A stretch of 33,058 nt of DNA from a virus: the IMG/VR virus record IMGVR_UViG_3300043436_003626, positions 1 through 33,058 of that record, one strand, 5' to 3'. This document shows, in pieces, positions 1 through 6,613 of this stretch. A model generated the notes under the pieces. That model worked only from the letters and a program-made list of their open reading frames with translations. It had not been told where the DNA came from and did no database searches. The position numbers were made by a program, and so were the translations under genes. Positions within the stretch are counted from its first letter, which is position 1. The number at the start of each line of letters is the position of its first letter.

Positions 1-218
1 CGCTTACAATTTAAAAATCGTAAGCCCGTCTCAAGTTGGGACCTAGTGCCTAACAATAGTTAGGACAGGCTTACGAAAATTTGTTTGTAAGCGCTTACAA
101 TTTAAAAATCGTAAGCCCGTCTCAAGTTGGGACCTAGTGCCTAACAATAGTTAGGACAGGCTTACGAAAATTTGTTTGTAAGCGCTTACAATTTAAAAAT
201 CGTAAGCCCGTCTCAAGT
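1..218. repeat. 91-bp tandem repeat, two full copies plus a 36-bp partial copy
   Basis: Copies run 1-91, 92-182 and 183-218. The two full copies look identical, and the third matches for 36 bases and then diverges. Each unit is an imperfect inverted repeat: CGCTTACAA near its start pairs with TTGTAAG plus the next CG, and CGTAAGCC pairs with GGCTTACG. Inside lie two small hairpins, GTCTCA-agt-TGGGAC and CCTAAC-aata-GTTAGG, so one strand can form a three-way junction. Successive units meet at the 12-bp palindrome GTAAGCGCTTAC. No reading frame is evident. The window edge cuts the array, so the true copy number is unknown. It could be a replication or packaging site, a tandem structured RNA, or partly an assembly artefact at a contig end. 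Confidence 0.9.
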
Positions 219-390
219 CTTGCGACCCACTACTTAAGTTGCGACAGGGTTAGAGTTACTACTAGAAATCTACTAACGCCGTCCTGCTGCAAGAGTTAAG
301 ACATGGTTGCAATTTTTTGTTCATTACTTTTTTCTTAAGAACCAATGGACCCACGGCACCGATACACCCGGAACTGTGTACCATTTTCTT
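183..390 (+). other. Structured non-coding segment, possible ncRNA 3' part
   Basis: After the partial repeat copy the sequence changes to a different foldable element. GTCTCAAGTCTTGC (210-223) pairs with GCAAGAGTTAAGAC (289-302) at 12 of 14 positions and encloses GTTAG (249-253) facing CTAAC (273-277). A weaker hairpin GATACAC/GTGTACC (361-382) is followed by ATTTTCTTTT and could end a rightward transcript. I see no tRNA T-loop, no start codon with ribosome site and no promoter. Strand is a guess from the T-rich end. Whether this is transcribed is unknown. Confidence 0.4.
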
Positions 391-394
391 TTAA

Positions 395-420
395 TAAAAA
401 AAGTCCGATGCTATCGGACT
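395..420 (-). terminator. Rho-independent terminator of the leftward 51-codon gene
   Basis: A perfect 8-bp stem with a 3-base loop, AGTCCGAT-agc-ATCGGACT read leftward, is followed by a run of six to seven T. It lies 15 bases after the stop codon of the small leftward gene at 436-591. Confidence 0.85.
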
Positions 421-435
421 TAATTACTAATTAAC

Positions 436-591
436 TTATTGTCTTTCTTTAATCATGTCTTGTGCTAACATAATATCATCTTGTAAATCAGTCTTTTCAT
501 TTCCAATCTTTTCTACATACTTGATAATCAAGTTTCCAAGTTTGAAGTTTTTAGCAATCATTTCTTTTTGTAAGTTATTTAATTTTCTCAT
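436..591 (-). CDS. Small hypothetical protein, 51 aa
   Basis: This short leftward reading frame starts at ATG (591) and ends TAA at 436. It encodes 51 residues beginning MRKLNNLQKEMIAKNF and ending DMIKERQ. The protein is charged and helical, with no cysteines, signal or membrane segment. The gene is bracketed by a good SigA-like promoter (621-649) and a perfect terminator (395-420), which is the main reason to believe it. Its ribosome site, AGAGAG about 9 bases upstream, is modest. Separate control suggests a regulator or early accessory protein rather than a virion part, but no family is recognised. Confidence 0.7.
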   Translation of the reverse strand: MRKLNNLQKEMIAKNFKLGNLIIKYVEKIGNEKTDLQDDIMLAQDMIKERQ

Positions 592-620
592 ATTTTTTTA
601 TCTCTCTTTCTTACACTTAT

Positions 621-649
621 ATAATACCATAACCAAACAACAAAAGCAA
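621..649 (-). promoter_or_regulatory. SigA-type promoter, extended -10
   Basis: Read leftward: -35 TTGCTT (649-644), 17-base spacer, and -10 TATTAT (626-621) preceded by TGG, an extended -10. The start codon of the 51-codon gene lies about 30 bases downstream. The spacer length and TGn match the other promoters in the window. Confidence 0.6.
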
Positions 650-675
650 ATTGGTATAAAAAACTAGGTCAAATA

Positions 676-700
676 AGTGCGATGCCATCGAACTTTTTTA
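676..700 (+). terminator. Putative rightward terminator
   Basis: AGTGCGAT-gcc-ATCGAACT pairs with one internal mismatch and is followed by TTTTTT. Its shape resembles the leftward terminator at 395-420. No rightward gene lies directly upstream, so it may stop read-through or end an unseen transcript coming from the repeat region. Confidence 0.45.
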
Positions 701-850
701 CCCCTAAAAATCTTAACACAATCTTAACAATTGAGTTATCGCATTATTTACCCGTGAAAAACGCGATACCTATCGCATTATAGGGGTGACACCCAAAAAA
801 GTACGTGCTGGTGGGGGGTATTCGAGCTGAAAAGCAGCGTTTCCATCGCG

Positions 851-880
851 AAAATCAATTTGCACATGCAAATGGATTGA
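851..880 (-). terminator. Weak terminator candidate after the leftward operon
   Basis: Read leftward, ATTTGC-atgt-GCAAAT with a bulged TCA/TGA extension is followed by TTTT, 18 to 47 bases after the stop of the membrane-protein gene. The stem is AT-rich and bulged, so termination may be leaky. Confidence 0.35.
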
Positions 881-897
881 ATAAATTTTTCAAAAGG

Positions 898-1116
898 TTA
901 TTTGTCTTTTTTTGCCGCATTTAATTTGTCTAGACGAGCTGGAAGAGTGCAAACACCGTTTTCTAGGCCGCAACATTGACCAAACTCAGCGAGATCAGCC
1001 TTAACTAACTTTTCTTTTGCTTCTTTAAATTCCGCAAAAGTTTTAAGCCATGCATAAAAAATTACAAGTCCAATAATAATTCCAAGTCCCAATAGGTATC
1101 TAAAAAATTCTATCAT
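898..1116 (-). CDS. Small single-span membrane protein, 72 aa
   Basis: Residues 5-22 are strongly hydrophobic (FRYLLGLGIIIGLVIFYAW) and form one membrane anchor. There is no cleavage site. A charged amphipathic helix follows (25-45), then a cysteine motif CC-x6-C (residues 48, 49, 56). The positive C-terminus ends AAKKDK. The start ATG overlaps the stop of the upstream gene as ATGA, so translation is coupled, and it is the last gene of a three-gene leftward operon. Function is unknown. Possibilities include a membrane-acting host-takeover or superinfection factor, or a spanin/holin-like lysis accessory. No evidence separates these. Confidence 0.75.
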   Translation of the reverse strand: MIEFFRYLLGLGIIIGLVIFYAWLKTFAEFKEAKEKLVKADLAEFGQCCGLENGVCTLPARLDKLNAAKKDK

Positions 1117-1298
1117 AATCCTAACAACTCCTCATCAAGTTCATTGATTTCTTGCTCATCCTTATCGACGTAAACGTCTATAGAGCTAAGGTAAATAATA
1201 TTTATAATATCTTTGCAGTTGTCACAAATCTGATAAGCAAACTTACCATCTGTTTCTGTTCTTATTTTGTTTTGTCCACATTTACAAGTCTCTTGCAT
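1113..1298 (-). CDS. Small zinc-ribbon-like protein, 61 aa
   Basis: With the start at the ATG at 1298, which has AGAGGTG six bases upstream, the protein is 61 residues. An upstream in-frame GTG at 1307 has no ribosome site and is not favoured. Near its N-terminus CxC and, 17 residues later, CDNC form a likely four-cysteine zinc ribbon. The C-terminal third is very acidic (DKDEQEINELDEELLGL). It is the middle gene of the leftward operon and overlaps the next start by four bases. Proteins of this shape often bind nucleic acid or another protein, but no named family is recognised. Confidence 0.75.
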   Translation of the reverse strand: MQETCKCGQNKIRTETDGKFAYQICDNCKDIINIIYLSSIDVYVDKDEQEINELDEELLGL

Positions 1299-1313
1299 AG
1301 TTATCACCTCTAG

Positions 1314-1994
1314 TTATTTTTTCTTGTTTTCTGAAACTATAACATCAGCTTCATAAAGAAAATCATCAGTATCTTCTGTAACCCAAGCGTGTTCTTGTTC
1401 ACAACTATATTCTTGCGTGTTTATTTTCCAAGGTTTGCCTTCATAAGTTTTAGTAACAAAACTTGGTTCGTACCAACGTAAAATTCTATTATTGGGTTGT
1501 AGTGCAAACTGACCCGTTTCTAACATAATGAAATGATGCGACTTGTGTTCTTGTGGATCTTCTGACAGTGTCATATCCATACTTGTATTCTCATTAGCTC
1601 CCCACTGAATAGTAAAAAGATAAGTTCCTTCCAGGGTTGTTCGATTTTTCATCCGCACATCAACACTAGCATTGTATACATAGTTTAAAGTTACTAAACT
1701 AAAAACTTTACTAAAACAATCCCATAGTTGTAAACTATGAAATGGATAAGTTTCCCAAACTGATTCATCTTCAGGAATTTTCCAAGCAAAAGCAGAAATA
1801 GGTAGTTTATCTCTCATCATGCCATATTCGGTTAATACTTGAAATAATGCAGCCGATCCCTCATTACAGCGAACAGAAATTAAAATAGCTTTTGTATACT
1901 TGCCTTTATATTCCGGTTCATCAGGCTTGTCATAAAAAAAACCATCTCGTACAAAAACTTTCATTGGCGGTAAACTTGTTTCTATAAATGCCAT
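1314..1994 (-). CDS. Uncharacterised protein, 226 aa
   Basis: This is the first gene of the leftward operon. The ATG at 1994 has AAAGGAG about ten bases upstream; a GTG nine bases earlier sits on top of the ribosome site and is rejected. The protein is soluble and mixed alpha/beta with many aromatic residues and no signal, membrane span or obvious catalytic motif. A polar C-terminus ends VSENKKK. It is transcribed away from the packaging genes from its own promoter. I do not recognise the family. The context suggests a non-structural regulatory or host-interaction role, which is inference only. Confidence 0.75.
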   Translation of the reverse strand: MAFIETSLPPMKVFVRDGFFYDKPDEPEYKGKYTKAILISVRCNEGSAALFQVLTEYGMMRDKLPISAFAWKIPEDESVWETYPFHSLQLWDCFSKVFSLVTLNYVYNASVDVRMKNRTTLEGTYLFTIQWGANENTSMDMTLSEDPQEHKSHHFIMLETGQFALQPNNRILRWYEPSFVTKTYEGKPWKINTQEYSCEQEHAWVTEDTDDFLYEADVIVSENKKK

Positions 1995-2019
1995 AAATAC
2001 CACTCTCCTTTAATCAGTG

Positions 2020-2046
2020 GAAATTGCAATGAACTTGCATAATTTC
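2020..2046 (-). promoter_or_regulatory. Leader hairpin of the leftward operon
   Basis: GAAATT-at-GCAA-gttca-TTGC-AATTTC (read leftward) folds with one two-base bulge. It lies in the 5' leader, about 16 bases after the expected transcription start and before the ribosome site of the 226-aa gene. Confidence 0.55.
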
Positions 2047-2068
2047 GCTACTTTTATTTGTTATATAT

Positions 2069-2097
2069 ATTTTATCATTATTACTTCCTATTGTCAA
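2069..2097 (-). promoter_or_regulatory. SigA-type promoter of the leftward operon
   Basis: A perfect -35 TTGACA (2097-2092), 17-base spacer, and -10 TAAAAT (2074-2069) with the TG of an extended -10. It is the closest match to consensus -35 in the window and diverges from the late promoter at 2172-2200. Confidence 0.8.
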
Positions 2098-2106
2098 TTT
2101 TTTACA

Positions 2107-2160
2107 GCACGAAGTGCGACGAAGATACCACCAATTAAAAATTAAAGATTTAAGCTTAAA
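2107..2160. promoter_or_regulatory. Dyads between divergent promoters, possible operators
   Basis: Two inverted repeats lie between the divergent promoters: GCAC-gaa-GTGC (2107-2117) and the perfect 12-bp palindrome TTTAAGCTTAAA (2149-2160), which ends 11 bases before the rightward -35. Either could bind a regulator acting on both promoters. This is position-based inference. Confidence 0.35.
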
Positions 2161-2171
2161 AAAGCCTAAAT

Positions 2172-2200
2172 TTGATTATAGTGATTGACTGTGATATAAT
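2172..2200 (+). promoter_or_regulatory. Late promoter P1 (packaging/head unit)
   Basis: -35 TTGATT (2172-2177), 17-base spacer, -10 TATAAT (2195-2200) with TGA in front, an extended -10. A five-base inverted repeat ACTGT/ACAGT (2188-2192 and 2202-2206) flanks the -10 and could be an operator. The expected start is near 2207. Confidence 0.85.
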
Positions 2201-2207
2201 GACAGTG

Positions 2208-2229
2208 TATAGGTGAAAAAATGCCTATA
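2208..2229 (+). promoter_or_regulatory. 5'-end hairpin of late transcript 1
   Basis: TATAGG-(10)-CCTATA begins within a base or two of the expected transcript start and ends just before the ribosome site GGGAGGG. Such terminal hairpins are known to protect mRNA from 5'-dependent decay. Confidence 0.55.
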
Positions 2230-2242
2230 AGGGAGGGTTTAA

Positions 2243-3238
2243 ATGCCTCTAAAAACAGGAAGATGCGGCGTCTGCGGTACAAATACCACCCTAATTCCTT
2301 CAAACAATCCTATAGTCCCTAGTGCATGTCCAAAATGCATCGAGGCAAACTTCGATCTGAAGAATTTAGAACAAGCCGATTTCTTATGCAGAACCTACAA
2401 TATTCCGTTCGAACCGAACATGTGGATAAAGTCGATTAAGCAAGATGAAAAAAATATTATACAAAACTATCAAGCGTTTTATTTAGATACATTAGAAACA
2501 AAAGAATACATTAGTAATACAAAAGATGTCTGGAAAAGAGTGAACAAAGAATGGGAGAAATCCTTAACTCATGCTCAACTTCTGGAAAGAATTTCGTATA
2601 TCAAAGATGCGTTCTTAGACCGAGGCCGTATTAAATGGGGAACAAACTTCACGTTTGAAGAACTCATACAGCTTGAAAACCTATTCTCAACTACTGTTGG
2701 CGCGTTTGATATAAACAACCCAATGCAAATAGATGCGATTAAAAAAGCCTGCAAAGCTAGTTTATTATTAGACAAAGCGATGCTCGAAGGCGATATGGAA
2801 AACATTAGAAATTTAACTTCTGCGTATCAACAGTTTGTCGCTACGGCTAAAATCGATGAAATGATCGAAAGTGCACAAACTGAAGTCATACGAACTGTTG
2901 CGGACCTGGCTCAATTCTTAGAAGATAATAAATTTGAATTTACCTTCTATGACAATCAAGACAGGGACATCGTAGACAAGACCATTCGAGACATGAAAGA
3001 GCATTTAAGAACTCTAGTACTCGAATCGACTGGGCTTGAACAAACCTTAGAAATGATTAACAAAAAATATAGCGAAGGTAAGCAAGAAAAAGCAAACCTT
3101 GCGGCTGAAAAATTAATACCACTTGAAGAAATTATGGCAAAAGCCAAACAAGAATATAATGAAGAGATTGACTCTGAATTAGAAGAAGAAGAGATTTTAG
3201 AGGAAGACACCAATGAGTATGAAAAAGAAGACTTTTAA
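2243..3238 (+). CDS. Putative terminase small subunit with N-terminal zinc ribbon
   Basis: The 331-residue protein lies directly upstream of, and overlaps by 26 bases, the terminase large subunit. That is the standard place for the small subunit, which recognises phage DNA and loads the motor. Residues 8-32 carry CxxC-x17-CxxC, a probable zinc ribbon. The remainder is mostly helical, and the last 25 residues are extremely acidic (runs of E). It is longer than typical small terminases (about 150-200 aa). The ATG at 2243 has GGGAGGG seven bases upstream. It is the first gene after promoter P1. The role rests on position. A DNA-binding regulator of packaging is the alternative. Confidence 0.6.
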   Translation: MPLKTGRCGVCGTNTTLIPSNNPIVPSACPKCIEANFDLKNLEQADFLCRTYNIPFEPNMWIKSIKQDEKNIIQNYQAFYLDTLETKEYISNTKDVWKRVNKEWEKSLTHAQLLERISYIKDAFLDRGRIKWGTNFTFEELIQLENLFSTTVGAFDINNPMQIDAIKKACKASLLLDKAMLEGDMENIRNLTSAYQQFVATAKIDEMIESAQTEVIRTVADLAQFLEDNKFEFTFYDNQDRDIVDKTIRDMKEHLRTLVLESTGLEQTLEMINKKYSEGKQEKANLAAEKLIPLEEIMAKAKQEYNEEIDSELEEEEILEEDTNEYEKEDF

Positions 3239-5033
3239 CGAAGTCGATCAAATTCCTACCGAGTTAGCAGACTACTTGAAGTTCTTAAATGAAACGGATA
3301 GCGTAAGCGACAAGATGTTAACCAAAGAAAGAGTTTTAAAAAATTTACAAGGCTACGGAAAAGCGATAAACTTTTTCTTAGCATATCCTGATAAGCTAGT
3401 GGATATTATGACTCCACGCGATTCAGCATTCCAGTTGTACTTTGTGCAACGAGTAGTGTTGCGGTCGATGTCAAGGCACAGACAATCGTTTATGACGTTT
3501 ACTCGTTCATTCTCGAAATCATTCCTTGCGTTCTTATCTCGTTACATATTTGCGATGTTAGTACCTCATCACAAAGCATTTATAGTTAGTGGTACAAAAA
3601 TACAAGCAGCACAAATTGCTAAAGAAAAAGTAGTTCAAGACCTTTGGGTTAAGTTTCCTTTACTTGAAAATGAAATGCAAAAATTCCGCGTTGCGGGAAA
3701 ATTGCAAGAACCATATCTTCAAGGAAAAGATTATGCGGAGTTTAACTTTACTCATGGTGGAACATTCGACGTAGTTGGGTCAGGCTCCAGTATTAGAGGA
3801 GCGCGCAGACATTCCGGCATTTTTGAGGAAGTCATCGAACACGATCCAATTGAAATCAACGAACATATTATTCCGTTGATGAACAAACAGCGAATTACCA
3901 GCCATGGTGAAATAAACCCCCATGAGCCTCACGGAAGTAAGATTTATGTTACTACCGCAGGGTATCAGGGGACGTTTGCATACGAGAAGCTGATAGAAAC
4001 AATTTGTTATACGGTAATTGATCCGGATAAATATATTGTTCTAGGTGGCTCTTACTATATACCGCTGATGGTTGGATTGCTAGATCAGCAAGCGATGGTT
4101 GAAGTTTTATCTTCTCCCTCGTTCCAAGAAGACTCTATTGACCGAGAATATCGTTCTAAATGGAGTGGCTCACCAGTAGGTGCGGCCTTCACTGCTAACA
4201 GGATTCAAGACTTGCGCAAAATTGTGCGGGCTGAAACCAGAGCATCAGAAAAATTAGAAGAAGAGGAATTCTACGTTATTAGCGCAGATATGGCGAAAGA
4301 CGGTAGTGCAAACACTGCAGTCGTAGTTATGAAAGTGCAACCAAAAGAATTTTCATTCTTATTTAAAGTAGTAAACCTATTTGAAATACAAAGTACAAAC
4401 TATGAAGATGTTGCTTCGATTATTAAAAGAACGATTGCAAACTTCAATGCACGATTATTCGTATATGACGCGAACGGTATCGGTGCGGCATTAAGAGACT
4501 GGATTAACAAAGAACAACCAGACTCTAAAACTGGACAAATACTACCAGCATATGGTATAATAAATCCACCAGACAATTCTGAAAGGGATTTGCGCAAAGT
4601 ATCGCGAGAAATGACAATATGTTACGAGCTCAAAGCATCAGGCGATGTTGCGGGCCACGTTAACAAAGTATTCTTCTCAAAGATTGGATCCGGAAATATT
4701 CGTTTCTTGATTAAGAGTAACGAAGCGATTGACAAGTTGCAAGACTTTAAATCATTCGCTGGAGCAAGCAGTCCAGTCAAAAAGAAAATATTGCGGCCCT
4801 ACTTCGTGATGGACAAACTAGAAGAAGAAATGCGTAACCTTGACATTATAGATAATGTTGACGCCGCAAATCCAAATAACATAAAAATAAAAAGAAGAGA
4901 CCAAAGAATCCAGAAAGACTTTTTCTCGGCAATTAGTTATGGAGTGTTCTCAGTAAATCAATATTTAGAACTCGACTACTATGCGCGCAGAAGAAAGAAA
5001 ACAATGAAGATGTCAGACTTCATAATGGGGTGA
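3213..5033 (+). CDS. terL: Terminase large subunit
   Basis: This 606-residue packaging motor combines ATPase and nuclease. Residues 97-104 (TRSFSKSF) form a deviant Walker A of the R-x-x-x-K-S type. Residues 201-207 (SGIFEEV) fit Walker B plus the catalytic glutamate, and VTTAG (246-250) fits the coupling motif. The C-terminal RNase H-like nuclease has D359 and D363 in ADMAKDG, D419 in FVYDANGIG and D569 in QKDFFSAISYG, the usual three acidic positions. It translocates DNA into the prohead through the portal encoded next. The start ATG lies inside the upstream gene with AGAGG nine bases before it; a second ATG two codons on is possible. Confidence 0.92.
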   Translation: MSMKKKTFNEVDQIPTELADYLKFLNETDSVSDKMLTKERVLKNLQGYGKAINFFLAYPDKLVDIMTPRDSAFQLYFVQRVVLRSMSRHRQSFMTFTRSFSKSFLAFLSRYIFAMLVPHHKAFIVSGTKIQAAQIAKEKVVQDLWVKFPLLENEMQKFRVAGKLQEPYLQGKDYAEFNFTHGGTFDVVGSGSSIRGARRHSGIFEEVIEHDPIEINEHIIPLMNKQRITSHGEINPHEPHGSKIYVTTAGYQGTFAYEKLIETICYTVIDPDKYIVLGGSYYIPLMVGLLDQQAMVEVLSSPSFQEDSIDREYRSKWSGSPVGAAFTANRIQDLRKIVRAETRASEKLEEEEFYVISADMAKDGSANTAVVVMKVQPKEFSFLFKVVNLFEIQSTNYEDVASIIKRTIANFNARLFVYDANGIGAALRDWINKEQPDSKTGQILPAYGIINPPDNSERDLRKVSREMTICYELKASGDVAGHVNKVFFSKIGSGNIRFLIKSNEAIDKLQDFKSFAGASSPVKKKILRPYFVMDKLEEEMRNLDIIDNVDAANPNNIKIKRRDQRIQKDFFSAISYGVFSVNQYLELDYYARRRKKTMKMSDFIMG

Positions 5034-5038
5034 GCTAG

Positions 5039-6592
5039 ATGGCCAAGAAAATAAATATTGAACTTCCAGAAGGCTTTGACTCCGATGTAAGTCAGTTCAA
5101 AACTTTTAGAAAAAAAATTAATAACATCTATGGCGATGACACAGCTGTAAATAACAGATATGGTCAAAAAGCCATGCCTTTCAGAATAAATGACCAATTA
5201 GATAGACGTGATGAGTTACAAGCAGAATTACGCAGAAGTTGGAATGCTCCAAAAGAAATTTCCAAAATATCGCGACAACTACATAACATCGACGCAAACT
5301 ATGCAAAGTTAGTTAGTTATTATGCTAACATGTTCTATATCCGTTATACTGTTATGCCAGTTCAATTAAGAAAAGACATTCCAGTTGCGGACCAAATTTA
5401 CATGGAAGAATATAACAGAATGTTAGAAGTAAGTGAAGGAATGAGTTTAGAACAAATTATTCCAGAAGCATTAGAAGAGTTATTAATAAATGGTTCGGTT
5501 TACTTAACTTCTTATAAAGATAACTCTACTAAAACAATATCACTTATTATTCTACCACACGATTACTGCCGCACAGTTTTCAAAACAACACTGGGCACAA
5601 ACGTAATCGAATTTGACTTTAGATACTTTGAACTGTATCAACTTCTTGAAGACAAAGAACAAGCTCTTGCATTATTCCCTCCTGAGTTTCGTGAAAAATG
5701 GGAAGCTCACTGGGTGCGGCGAGAAACAATGGGAATTAGTAAAGACCAAGGTTGGTTAGAACTAGACCCACGTTACTCAACATCTATTGCGGCTAATGAA
5801 AAAGAAATACCTCCGCTAATTTGGTCAATGGAAGGTATATTCGAATATGACCGTGTAAGAGATGCGGAAACTGAAAAGACCGTAAATCAATTACAAAAAA
5901 TACTTACTCATAGAATTCCGATTACAAACTCTGGCGAATTAATATTCGACCTAGATGAAGTGCGGGAAATTCACAAAGCGATTTCTAGAATTACAGACGA
6001 ACATGAAGGCTTAAGCACTATTACAACATTTGGAGATACTCAACTCTTGAAACTTCAAGAAGAAACTACCGTCCAAAACAAAGCGCTTGACCAATCATAC
6101 GATGCAATATTTAGAAGTGCGGGCTTAAATGCAAACATCTTTACCGGATCTAGTGATATGTCATTAAAACAAAACAATAGAACCGATAAAGCTTACATAT
6201 GGAAATTCGTAGTGCAAATGAACAACTTTATTAATTTAGTATTAAATCAATTATATAACTTCAAGCCCTTCCAAGCTGAAGTTAATATACTACCAATTAC
6301 TTTTGTGGAGGAAGATGACTCCGTTAGATTGTATCGCGAAAGCGCTACTGTAGGTATTGGTAAGTTAGAAGCAGTCGTAGCCACTGGTGTTAAGCAACGC
6401 AGCTTACAAGATAGAGCGAAACTTGAACAAATGATCAATTTAGATTCTATGTTAAAGCCACTGCAATCATCTCATACGATGTCCGGTAATCAGCAAACCG
6501 ATCAAGAGCAGCCAGACAATTCTGAACCATTAGTGGAAGAGGAAGTGGACACGGAAGAAAGCGATGATGTTCAAGATGAAAATGCGGAATAA
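5039..6592 (+). CDS. Portal protein
   Basis: The 517-residue protein starts five bases after the large terminase stop, with GGGGTGA as ribosome site. The order terminase-portal-protease and the size are typical. The segment around residues 80-100 (NYAKLVSYYANMFYIRYTV) and the helix-turn-strand near 143-165 (IPEALEELLINGSVYLTSY) match the general pattern of portal proteins, whose twelve copies form the ring at the capsid vertex. The last 40 residues are highly acidic and low in complexity, a common disordered tail. No sequence motif is diagnostic, so the call rests on length, pattern and context. Confidence 0.85.
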   Translation: MAKKINIELPEGFDSDVSQFKTFRKKINNIYGDDTAVNNRYGQKAMPFRINDQLDRRDELQAELRRSWNAPKEISKISRQLHNIDANYAKLVSYYANMFYIRYTVMPVQLRKDIPVADQIYMEEYNRMLEVSEGMSLEQIIPEALEELLINGSVYLTSYKDNSTKTISLIILPHDYCRTVFKTTLGTNVIEFDFRYFELYQLLEDKEQALALFPPEFREKWEAHWVRRETMGISKDQGWLELDPRYSTSIAANEKEIPPLIWSMEGIFEYDRVRDAETEKTVNQLQKILTHRIPITNSGELIFDLDEVREIHKAISRITDEHEGLSTITTFGDTQLLKLQEETTVQNKALDQSYDAIFRSAGLNANIFTGSSDMSLKQNNRTDKAYIWKFVVQMNNFINLVLNQLYNFKPFQAEVNILPITFVEEDDSVRLYRESATVGIGKLEAVVATGVKQRSLQDRAKLEQMINLDSMLKPLQSSHTMSGNQQTDQEQPDNSEPLVEEEVDTEESDDVQDENAE

Positions 6593-6613
6593 TTGGAAAG
6601 AGGTGAAGATTGA

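Larger units (their letters stand above)
592..897. other. 306-bp intergenic region with dyads and a repeated decamer
   Basis: No credible gene is visible. Besides the promoter of the 51-codon gene, this stretch holds two copies of TATCGCATTA (737-746 and 771-780), the second forming half of the hairpin GCGATA-cc-TATCGC (763-776). It also holds a tight dyad GGGTG-a-CACCC (784-794), a small hairpin near 830 (GCTG/CAGC), and terminator-like hairpins at both ends. The clustering of GCGAT words and dyads suggests protein-binding sites or a regulatory leader, but no binding protein is identified. Confidence 0.45.

Noticed and set aside
1-218. CRISPR array
   Set aside because: Repeats are 91 bp, directly abutting, with no unique spacers and no cas genes.
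1-390. tRNA genes or a known self-cleaving ribozyme
   Set aside because: No T-loop GTTCRA, no 7-base anticodon arm of correct spacing; short matches to twister/pistol-like AAGCCC or hammerhead-like CGAAA lack the rest of their conserved cores.
455-667. Rightward 70-codon reading frame
   Set aside because: Antisense to the 51-codon gene with promoter and terminator, no ribosome site, and composition typical of a reversed coding strand.
3213-5033. Intein or defective terminase because of the unusual Walker A
   Set aside because: R-x-x-x-K-S variants occur in terminases; all other motifs and the length are intact and there are no splice-junction residues.
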